Part shown: positions 29,540 through 35,273 of the stretch, in pieces
How the letters are laid out: every line of letters begins with the position of its first letter
Numbering within the stretch: position 1 is the first letter of the stretch
Program-made: the position numbers and the translations under genes
Virus record (IMG/VR): IMGVR_UViG_3300042561_001029
Span: 1 to 35,273 of that record
From: a virus
Strand: one strand, 5' to 3'
DNA: 35,273 nt
Notes under the pieces: model-generated
What the model was told of the DNA's origin: nothing
What the model saw: the letters and a program-made list of their open reading frames with translations, nothing else
Databases searched by the model: none

Positions 29540-30024
29540 GCGAAATCATAGCCGAACAGATCGTCACCAAGGTGAAAGATCGCCTCGCAGAAATCAACGT
29601 GGCGGATGGCTACCAATTCACAACCCCCGAGGTCGTCCGTCCTTTGCGTTTCGTCAACAATCGATTTCAGAACTTGCAAATCCTAGTAACTATCTCGGAG
29701 ATCGCAACCAATCAGTCGTTGAGCCATCCCGGCAACCCACCGGCGATTGCCAAGGACATGACGGTTATGTGCTCCTGCTATGGCATGGTATCGAAAACAG
29801 ATAAAAACCCGGCGGACTACTGGCGGAACCGGATCTTTGGGGCAATGTCGAAGGCGATCACAACCGGGGTGGCTTGGTGGCAATGGGGCGGTCTAGCGAT
29901 CAACACGATGGTCGGCAACCCGATTTATCGAGCCGAAGACGGTGGGGCCAACGTCGGCGTGCAGCTGCCGGTGATTATCACGTTTCGCACCGATGAAGAC
30001 GACCCTTTTCAGGTGAGGGCGTGA
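29536..30024 (+). CDS. tail-head joining / tail terminator-like protein
   Basis: It has 162 residues with an alpha/beta arrangement: IAEQIVTKVKDRLAEINVAD, FQNLQILVTISEIATNQ, and a late beta strand VGVQLPVIITFRTDED. This arrangement, and position after the connector and before a Z-like gene, resemble tail terminator proteins (lambda U family), which cap the tail tube. The role is inferred from order and fold style. Confidence 0.6.
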   Translation: MSEIIAEQIVTKVKDRLAEINVADGYQFTTPEVVRPLRFVNNRFQNLQILVTISEIATNQSLSHPGNPPAIAKDMTVMCSCYGMVSKTDKNPADYWRNRIFGAMSKAITTGVAWWQWGGLAINTMVGNPIYRAEDGGANVGVQLPVIITFRTDEDDPFQVRA

Positions 30025-30025
30025 C

Positions 30026-30643
30026 ATGGAGCTGAAAGTCGAATATCGCGGGATTGACGCTGTCCGGGCGCAGCTATTGGACCTTAGCAACAATATGCCG
30101 AAAGAGATTGCGATTGCGGGGACCGAGACGGCTAAGAAGGCCAGAAAGATGATTGCCAGAAAATTGGCAACGGTCATCCGTCAGCCGATCAAAAACTTGC
30201 TGAAGGCCACCTACTACAAATCACGTAGCGATGGAGTATTGATTCGGATTCGCAGTTTCGAGATAGCCTTGCGGCGATTTAAGCCAACCCAAAACAAGCA
30301 AGGCGTAACTGTAGCAACCAGGCTTGGGGCTTTTAATGTATCGACGCTCAAGAAGCAACCCATAAAAGACAATCATCCCGGGGCGTTCATGGGGCCAAAC
30401 CCCAAAAAGCGAAATCCAAAATTACGAGGCAATCCAGTCAAACGAGTCGGTCGGTCCAGGCTTCCGATTAAGGCACTTCCTGCGGTGTCGGTTGTGGCTA
30501 CGACTGACCAGTCTGGTTTGACTCAGATTTTGGCGGAAGAAATCAAGGTAGAGTACGGAAAACAAATTCTAGAGCGGGTGCGGATGTTGACGCTCAAGAA
30601 GCAAAAGAAACTAACCTGGCAAGTCGCCGGCAAGAGTGCATAG
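30026..30643 (+). CDS. minor tail protein Z-like (tail completion)
   Basis: It has 205 residues and is strongly basic. The N terminus is VEYRGIDAVRAQLLDLSNN, followed by a long helix with ETAKKARKMIARKLATVI. Then there are beta segments, LGAFNVSTLKKQ, a HPGAFMGPNPKKR-type loop and GRSRLPIKALPAVSV. This pattern is that of the lambda Z/GPZ tail completion family, needed for correct joining of tail to head. It lies before the tail tube gene as expected. Confidence 0.75.
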   Translation: MELKVEYRGIDAVRAQLLDLSNNMPKEIAIAGTETAKKARKMIARKLATVIRQPIKNLLKATYYKSRSDGVLIRIRSFEIALRRFKPTQNKQGVTVATRLGAFNVSTLKKQPIKDNHPGAFMGPNPKKRNPKLRGNPVKRVGRSRLPIKALPAVSVVATTDQSGLTQILAEEIKVEYGKQILERVRMLTLKKQKKLTWQVAGKSA

Positions 30644-30654
30644 AGGAACCTAAC

Positions 30655-31578
30655 ATGACGCTACCACGACGATTCACTGTTTTAGCCGCGAAGGTTGAGG
30701 CAACCCCTGGTACGGCGGAAGCGCTGACGGCCAGCGAAGCGGCGTACAATATTTTCGACGCTCAAATCACTCCCAACATCCCAATGAGCGAGCGACCGCA
30801 ACAGGGCAGCTATCGACACAACGCGGCGGTGGCTGGCCCTCGGTCAGCGACTTGCACATTTCGGATCGAGTTGACCGGCAACGGTTCTGGCGGTGTCCCG
30901 ACCTGGGCGACCGTTTTCTTGGCAGCGTGTGGTGTTGTGAATTCCGGTGGCGTTTTGACTCCGCGAAACGAGGTGGTTGGCGCGAACGTCAAAACAATAA
31001 CGATCGGCGTCTATGAAGCTGGTCGTCGATCTCGGATGTCTGGCGCGATGGGAAACGCGGTTTTCGAATTTGTGTCTGGGCAGTTGATCGGGATCGATTT
31101 TACTTTCACCGGCAAATGGGAAGGCGAAGACGACCAGACGCTAATTGTCCCGACTTACCCAACTCGCCTGCCGCTGCGAGCTGCCGCCACGACATTCACG
31201 ATCGGCAGCGTGACTCCGTGCTTTGAGACCATGACATTCGACCTTGGGAATGAAGTTTATCTTCGCCCATGTTCGACGACGGATAGCGGTTTCGCGGCGG
31301 CCGTCATCACCAGCCGTCGGCCAGTGTTTTCATTGGATCCAGAGGCCAAGTTGGTCGCCACAGATGATCGCTATGGTCGCTGGTTGGCCTCTACGACACA
31401 AGCGTTTTCGTATGCGGTTGAAGACGCCGACGATTCGATCACATTCGCCGCGCCAGCAGTCCAGATCATGAACGTCACGCCAGGGGAACGGGGCAATCTG
31501 ATCACCGACAATACCGAATTGTTGTGTGTTGCAAGTGGGACGGATCCAGAATTTTCAATCACATTTGCTGCAGCATAG
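30655..31578 (+). CDS. major tail tube protein
   Basis: It has 307 residues from ATG 30655. Almost entirely beta (TCTFRIELTGNGSGG, VKTITIGVYEAGRRS, GNAVFEFVSGQLIGIDFTF, TGKWEGEDDQTL), with KVEATPGTAEALTASEA near the start, a common opening of tail tube proteins in siphoviruses of environmental bacteria. Size and position directly before the overlapping tail chaperone frames fit the protein that polymerises into the tail tube. Confidence 0.78.
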   Translation: MTLPRRFTVLAAKVEATPGTAEALTASEAAYNIFDAQITPNIPMSERPQQGSYRHNAAVAGPRSATCTFRIELTGNGSGGVPTWATVFLAACGVVNSGGVLTPRNEVVGANVKTITIGVYEAGRRSRMSGAMGNAVFEFVSGQLIGIDFTFTGKWEGEDDQTLIVPTYPTRLPLRAAATTFTIGSVTPCFETMTFDLGNEVYLRPCSTTDSGFAAAVITSRRPVFSLDPEAKLVATDDRYGRWLASTTQAFSYAVEDADDSITFAAPAVQIMNVTPGERGNLITDNTELLCVASGTDPEFSITFAAA

Positions 31579-31586
31579 GAACAAAA

Positions 31587-31913
31587 ATGCCAAACTTCGA
31601 GCCAGGTAAAACCATCTGGGTTGTTCTTCGCAATGACCGCAACAAGCCGGACCCCCCTAAGTTCAAGACTCGCTCATTGTCGCTACGCGAGCAGATCGAA
31701 CTCACGGAGCGGGTCGATGCAATGGAAAAGCTACCACTTGGACAGTTCATGGAAGCGCTACAAACTGTCGCCGGAGAATATGTCACCGATTGGTCAGGCT
31801 TGAGTCGGCCATTCCAGCCAGGTGATTTTGCTGATGTTTTGAACTTGGCAGATATGCAGAACTTGATCAACTCGGTCATCGGCCAAGTGGAGTACGAAGA
31901 AAAAAAAGCCTAA
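31587..31913 (+). CDS. tail assembly chaperone, short form (G-like)
   Basis: It has 108 residues from ATG 31587 with AGGA upstream. The protein is mainly helical after a short beta start (FKTRSLSLREQIELTERVDAM, FMEALQTVAGEYVTDWSG, ADVLNLADMQNLINSVIGQV) and ends EEKKA. It is placed between the tail tube and tape measure genes, where lambda G lies. The 3' end has a run of eight A directly before the stop, followed by a hairpin, which allows a -1 frameshift into the next frame to make a longer G-T form. Confidence 0.82.
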   Translation: MPNFEPGKTIWVVLRNDRNKPDPPKFKTRSLSLREQIELTERVDAMEKLPLGQFMEALQTVAGEYVTDWSGLSRPFQPGDFADVLNLADMQNLINSVIGQVEYEEKKA

Positions 31914-31943
31914 GGCTGGCGGCGATGCTCCGATGCGGCCAGC
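31901..31943 (+). promoter_or_regulatory. programmed -1 ribosomal frameshift signal
   Basis: The heptamer A-AAA-AAA (31901-31907) is in the correct phase of the chaperone frame (GAA AAA AAA GCC). Seven bases downstream starts a stem GCTGGC (31915-31920) pairing perfectly with GCCAGC (31938-31943). The -1 frame is open from before the slip site to 32254. This is the textbook arrangement of slippery site, spacer and structure. Confidence 0.8.
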
Positions 31944-32254
31944 TATGCAATCGGTGTCATGGGGGCAAATGCAAAGAGGATTTGCAACGGGGGCTGCGAT
32001 ATGAGTGCCCAACCTGCAACGGAACTGGGTGTGAGCAATGCGGAAACTACGGACATGTAGTGACCCATAGCTGCCCGGTCCAGTCAATCGGCAACATTCT
32101 CAATGCAATTCCATTGTTTGATTTGTTTGCCAAAGGGGCAATGCCGGTCAGTGGTGGGGTGCTGGATCAATCGGCTTGGTTTATCCAGGCGGAACAGTTT
32201 TTTTCGAACGATGTGGAATCTACTAAAGCGGAGGCGATGAGGCGTGACCACTGA
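31907..32254 (+). CDS. tail assembly chaperone frameshift extension (T-like) with zinc ribbon
   Basis: This is the -1 frame reached through the slippery run; it adds about 115 residues, so the G-T form would be about 222 residues. ATG 31925 exists in frame but has no good ribosome site. The extension begins with two knuckle pairs, LCNRCHGGKC and ECPTCNGTGCEQC, of DnaJ zinc-ribbon style, followed by a helix ending GGVLDQSAWFIQAEQFF, a feature seen in other tail chaperone C-terminal parts. It should contact the tape measure protein during tail assembly. The stop overlaps the tape measure start. Confidence 0.75.
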   Translation, partial: SLRLAAMLRCGQLCNRCHGGKCKEDLQRGLRYECPTCNGTGCEQCGNYGHVVTHSCPVQSIGNILNAIPLFDLFAKGAMPVSGGVLDQSAWFIQAEQFFSNDVESTKAEAMRRDH

Positions 32255-33380
32255 AAACATCGACTACCGTTTGGGTGCAAAGGATACTGGCGCAGTCGCT
32301 GCGTTTCAACGGCTGCGGACTGAGTTGTGGAACAACGAAAAAGCACTGAACACTGTCGGTCGTCAGGGTAAGCTAACCTCCACCGCGCTAAAAGATGCGG
32401 CTGGCGTTCTTGGGCCGGAGTTTCAATTACTCGGCGATCGCATCGATCATATTTCTGGGGCATTAGCTGATTTCAGCGGTGCTGGACTTTTGGCGAAAGC
32501 CTCTTTGGCAAGCCTTGTTGCCGTCGGATCATTTGAAGTCGGGAACATGCTGGGAAACCTCGTGTTTCAGACTGCGGAATGGACCAAGCAACTGGAGGAA
32601 GCGAGAACGGCGATCCGCGAAACCAACAGTGAATTGGCAAAAAGCGCACGAGAACGAGCGCAAGGTCTGTCGCAGGAACAAATTCAAGAAGAAATCAAAG
32701 GAACAGAAGCGAGTATTGCACGATTGCAGGCACAGATCGACAAAAGCAATATGGCGATCTTGAATTTTTCTGGCGGCCAGTTTCTAGGTTTTGGTGAATC
32801 AGATCGACGTGAGCAGGTAAAAAATTTTGAGCTACAGATCGAGCAACAGAAAGCCCTCCGCGAAGCCTATCGCGAAACCGAACAGTCGATGAAAGAGCAA
32901 GCGATCGCAGCGGCGAAAGCTGAGCAGGCCAGAATCATCGAATCGTCACGTTCGGACAATGAAAAGGCATTGCAGGAAATCAGAGCATTGGAGCAGGCCC
33001 AGGCCGATTACCTGGGCACCTTGGACGCCGAGTTGGTTCGGGTGCGTGAAGGTGAAGAAGCCTATTTGCGTTTGACGCTGGAGAAGAAAAAGTTTTCCGA
33101 AGAAACGATCAAAGCAGCACTTGCTCGACAAAAAGAACTGGACGTGATTCGCACTGAGAACGCGGAAAAAAGTCGTCGAACGGAAATGCGATCATCGCGT
33201 CTTCCAGAAGTGCGAGCGGAGCAGCAGCGTTTTCTCACCCGCGGTCCTGGAATGAAAGGCGAAGAAAAGTTGCTGGCGGCACTCAAAGAGCAAATTGCCA
33301 AAGAAGATGCGATGTTGGCCGAGCAAAAGAAGCAGACAAAGGTCCTTGAGAATCGTTTGCCACGGGAGTCAACGCGATGA
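32244..33380 (+). CDS. tape measure protein (short)
   Basis: It has 378 residues from GTG 32244. It is almost all alpha-helical with long charged coiled coils (ELAKSARERAQGLSQEQIQE, RESTR end) and one hydrophobic segment near residues 75-105 (GAGLLAKASLASLVAVGSF), as in tape measure proteins. Position after the frameshifted chaperones is diagnostic. Tape measure length sets tail length; by the usual rule of about 1.5 angstrom per residue the tail would be near 55-60 nm, short for a siphovirus. No peptidase or muramidase domain is present. Confidence 0.8.
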   Translation: MTTENIDYRLGAKDTGAVAAFQRLRTELWNNEKALNTVGRQGKLTSTALKDAAGVLGPEFQLLGDRIDHISGALADFSGAGLLAKASLASLVAVGSFEVGNMLGNLVFQTAEWTKQLEEARTAIRETNSELAKSARERAQGLSQEQIQEEIKGTEASIARLQAQIDKSNMAILNFSGGQFLGFGESDRREQVKNFELQIEQQKALREAYRETEQSMKEQAIAAAKAEQARIIESSRSDNEKALQEIRALEQAQADYLGTLDAELVRVREGEEAYLRLTLEKKKFSEETIKAALARQKELDVIRTENAEKSRRTEMRSSRLPEVRAEQQRFLTRGPGMKGEEKLLAALKEQIAKEDAMLAEQKKQTKVLENRLPRESTR

Positions 33381-34258
33381 CATGGAGCGTGATTGAATCG
33401 TGGGAAGGCGACGCCCGGGTGTCCTACGACCCAAATGGGATTTCTGGCACCGCGACAACTGTTCGAAATTTTACCGTTTCGGTCCCTGAGAAAACTCCAT
33501 TGCAGGTTGTTGACGCCCCTGGTCTGCCTCGTCCAAATTCACGGCATCCGGTCAGCCCGTTTTTGGTTGCGCGACACTACAACGTGACCAAGATGGGGCC
33601 ATTGTTTTATCAAGTCTCGGTCGAATACGAGGGCAAAACGCCGGACCCAAACAACCCTGCGGAAAACCCACTCAACCGGCCGCCAGTGATCAGCTTTGGT
33701 AGCGTGACTCAAGAAGTGGAAATCGACGAAGATATCAACGGTGATCCAATTCAAACCGTCAACGGTGAGCCCATCGTGGGAATCACGGCACCATTTACCG
33801 ACCTGATCGTGACGGTAGAGCGTAACCTGGCGAGTTTTGATCCTGCGGTGATCACGACCTACACAAACAAGGTCAACTCCCAGAATTGGTTCGGGTGTCC
33901 AACTGGCACGACCAGGATCATGGATATTAGCGCCCGATCCAATTTCAATCCAGACTTCCCCTATTGGGAGGCAACTGCTAGTTTTCAGGTGCGACGAGGC
34001 CGTGGGTCTGTGACCGACGCGAAAGCGTGGTGGCATCGAACCGCACACCAAGGGTATCTGATCAAAAACTCGGCCGGTACGAAAATCGATTACGCCAAAG
34101 CAGAACCCGCCGACGACTTCACCACGCGAGGAACGACAGTCGCGCAACCAGTGATGTTGGATTTAGTGACTGGCCAAAGGCTCGCAGCCGGAACTGGGGC
34201 GTACATCGAATTCCAAATTCTGGAAACGATCGACTTCAATCTTTTGAATTTACTGTGA
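33377..34258 (+). CDS. tail tip / distal tail protein
   Basis: It has 293 residues, ATGA-coupled to the tape measure gene. It is beta-rich (FTVSVPEKTPLQVVDAPG, YQVSVEYEGKTPDPNNP, FTDLIVTVERNLASFDPAVI) with a central region around SQNWFGCPTGTTRIMDISAR. Position right after the tape measure is that of distal tail or baseplate hub proteins. I do not recognise a specific family. Its long length and lack of a carbohydrate-binding motif leave the exact place in the tail tip open. Confidence 0.65.
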   Translation: MTWSVIESWEGDARVSYDPNGISGTATTVRNFTVSVPEKTPLQVVDAPGLPRPNSRHPVSPFLVARHYNVTKMGPLFYQVSVEYEGKTPDPNNPAENPLNRPPVISFGSVTQEVEIDEDINGDPIQTVNGEPIVGITAPFTDLIVTVERNLASFDPAVITTYTNKVNSQNWFGCPTGTTRIMDISARSNFNPDFPYWEATASFQVRRGRGSVTDAKAWWHRTAHQGYLIKNSAGTKIDYAKAEPADDFTTRGTTVAQPVMLDLVTGQRLAAGTGAYIEFQILETIDFNLLNLL

Positions 34259-34265
34259 GGATGAA

Positions 34266-34640
34266 ATGACAATCCAGACAACACTTGTGGTCCAGGATTC
34301 CGAGCGACGTATCGGGTGGGATATTGTGGCTTTGAACCAAATCCCACTGACGCAGGTCGGCAACTTTAGTGCGTCGTTTCTATTCGACATCGGGACCGTT
34401 GAAGAAACGTTATCATTCGGTGACATCACGCCAGGTAAGATTGTTCTCGCGAATCTTGATGCGACAAACTTTGTCGAGTGGGGTTACGCAACAGGCGTTC
34501 GACCTGGGCGGTTGGATCACAAGGTAGCTTCAACGGATGAATGTGGAGATCCGAATATGATCACGGTCAGTGGTGCAACGATCTACGTGAAAGCCGACAC
34601 CGCGGCTTGTAAAATCAAAGTTTGGGTTTATCAGGCATAG
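34266..34640 (+). CDS. small tail-tip protein
   Basis: It has 124 residues, beta-rich: TTLVVQDSERRIGWDIVALN, VGNFSASFLFDIGTVEETL and a C-terminal strand ACKIKVWVYQA. It begins eight bases after the previous stop with GAGG upstream. No family is recognised. It is one of the small proteins that follow the distal tail gene and probably part of the same assembly. Confidence 0.6.
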   Translation: MTIQTTLVVQDSERRIGWDIVALNQIPLTQVGNFSASFLFDIGTVEETLSFGDITPGKIVLANLDATNFVEWGYATGVRPGRLDHKVASTDECGDPNMITVSGATIYVKADTAACKIKVWVYQA

Positions 34641-34642
34641 CA

Positions 34643-35273
34643 ATGGCAAAATACGTCGGACCCATTTCGGAAGCTCGCTGGAACAATGCCGCTCGATTCG
34701 CCGAAAACAATGGCGCTGGGACTCGGCACGTTCGGGGTCCGTACCGAGAGCCGAGGACAACTACCGGATGCGAGTCGGCACCACCTCCTGGCAGCTATCC
34801 TGCTGTTGCTGGCCAAGCGATCGCAGCAGGCGCAAGCGGTTCGGTGGTTTACGACGGCGAGGTCTACACAGCGACAAACCAAAGCCAGTGCAATGTTGTG
34901 ATCGGGGATAAAATCGGGTTACATGTTTCGCCGGCGTGCGAGGCTTTTTTTGTGCCTTGCGTGTGTTCCTGTTCGCAGACGACTCCTACGGTTTGTTGCG
35001 ACAAGTTTATTGCTATTTGCATCAACGGCGAAGTGGAAGTTCTCGCGGTTGATGGTGGATCGGCACAATGGACTTTGACTGGTTGTTGTGAGTGTGACGG
35101 GACTCCTGTTCTGACGATTGAACTGTCATGTACCGGTGACACTGTGACGGCGTCGTGGGATTACGAGTGTGGCGCGACGACCGACAGCGGGACGATTGAT
35201 TTGTCCGGTCTGTGCGAAGATCCAGTTGTTGAGTACGACGACACGATCGATGCGGGCGGTTGTAGCGTTAGGA
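34643..35273 (+). CDS. cysteine-rich tail-region protein, N-terminal part (continues at base 1)
   Basis: It starts at ATG 34643, two bases after the previous stop, and is open to the end of the window. Because 35147-35273 equals 1-127 in the same phase, it continues to the stop at 484-486 for a total of about 329 residues. The start MAKYVGPISEARWNNAARFA is ordinary. From about residue 45 the protein is cysteine-rich (CVCSCSQTTPTVCC, TGCCECDG), about two dozen cysteines in all, in a beta-rich context. Many disulfides would suit a protein outside the cell. No signal peptide is seen, so it would reach the outside as part of the virion. Family unknown. Confidence 0.75.
   Translation, partial: MAKYVGPISEARWNNAARFAENNGAGTRHVRGPYREPRTTTGCESAPPPGSYPAVAGQAIAAGASGSVVYDGEVYTATNQSQCNVVIGDKIGLHVSPACEAFFVPCVCSCSQTTPTVCCDKFIAICINGEVEVLAVDGGSAQWTLTGCCECDGTPVLTIELSCTGDTVTASWDYECGATTDSGTIDLSGLCEDPVVEYDDTIDAGGCSVR
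35147..35273. repeat. terminal direct repeat, right copy (circular-assembly overlap)
   Basis: This is an exact copy of bases 1-127. Removing one copy closes the sequence into a circle without breaking the cysteine-rich gene that spans the junction. Confidence 0.95.

Noticed and set aside
31925-32254. Independent gene starting at ATG 31925
   Set aside because: No convincing ribosome site precedes it, and the slippery run with downstream stem places it as a -1 frameshift extension; an independent start cannot be fully excluded.
34643-35273. Truncated or frameshifted gene at the window end
   Set aside because: The frame continues in phase at base 1 through the identical 127-base overlap, so the gene is intact.

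Overview
The window is almost certainly the whole genome of a temperate, long-tailed phage (siphovirus type). It was assembled as a circle of 35,146 bp and opened inside a tail gene. The first 127 bases are repeated exactly as the last 127 (1-127 = 35147-35273), and a reading frame that runs off the right end continues without a break at the left end. The base composition is moderate and on the G+C side of even. There are many ATGA/TGATG/GTGA gene overlaps, a CsrA-type regulator and secreted proteins of planctomycete style. I infer a host in Planctomycetota (Pirellulaceae-like); this is an inference from protein style, not a measured match.

Layout on the circle. (a) Integration and leftward genes, 740-3262: a putative attP made of the 3' half of a class II tRNA (serine-like), flanked by two pairs of CTGTCAC repeats. 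Then, on the minus strand, come a tyrosine integrase, a 46-residue gene, a 153-residue unknown, a two-pass membrane protein and a small CxxC...HxxC protein. (b) A divergent control region, 3263-3477, with two inverted repeats. (c) The rightward early operon, 3478-14969. It starts with a PARALOGUE of the leftward CxxC...HxxC protein, followed by a one-pass membrane peptide, an excisionase-like HTH protein, CsrA, an SbcC/SMC-like ATPase, small phage proteins, an ASCH-type protein, a GNAT acetyltransferase, a GHKL ATPase, a ParB-like protein, a YqaJ exonuclease, RecT, a tRNA-like structure, a lambda-O-like initiator gene carrying iterons (putative origin), and a protein with an RNA-polymerase-alpha-CTD-like helix-hairpin-helix domain. 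(d) A secreted-protein and tail-tip block, 15178-21632: a signal-peptide-bearing trypsin-like serine protease, a small Cys-rich exported protein, an intrinsic terminator, a metzincin-type metalloprotease, a repeat-bearing tail fibre and a glycine-rich tip protein. (e) Packaging, head and tail, 21855-35273 and on to 737: terminase subunits, portal, ClpP-like protease with a nested scaffold, decoration protein, capsid, connectors, tail tube, tail chaperones joined by a -1 frameshift signal, a short tape measure and tail-tip proteins ending with two Cys-rich proteins.

How it fits together: the divergent pair of zinc-finger-like proteins occupies the place where CI and Cro sit in lambda, and no classical CI-type repressor is visible. 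Recombination (YqaJ + RecT) and replication (initiator with internal iterons) are lambda-like in logic. CsrA, the GHKL ATPase and the alpha-CTD-like protein suggest control of host translation, DNA or transcription. No endolysin, holin or spanin of a known family is recognisable, while two proteases are. The most unusual points are therefore the candidate zinc-finger switch, the phage CsrA, the protease pair without a recognisable lysin, and the frameshift-made tail chaperone with a zinc-ribbon extension.
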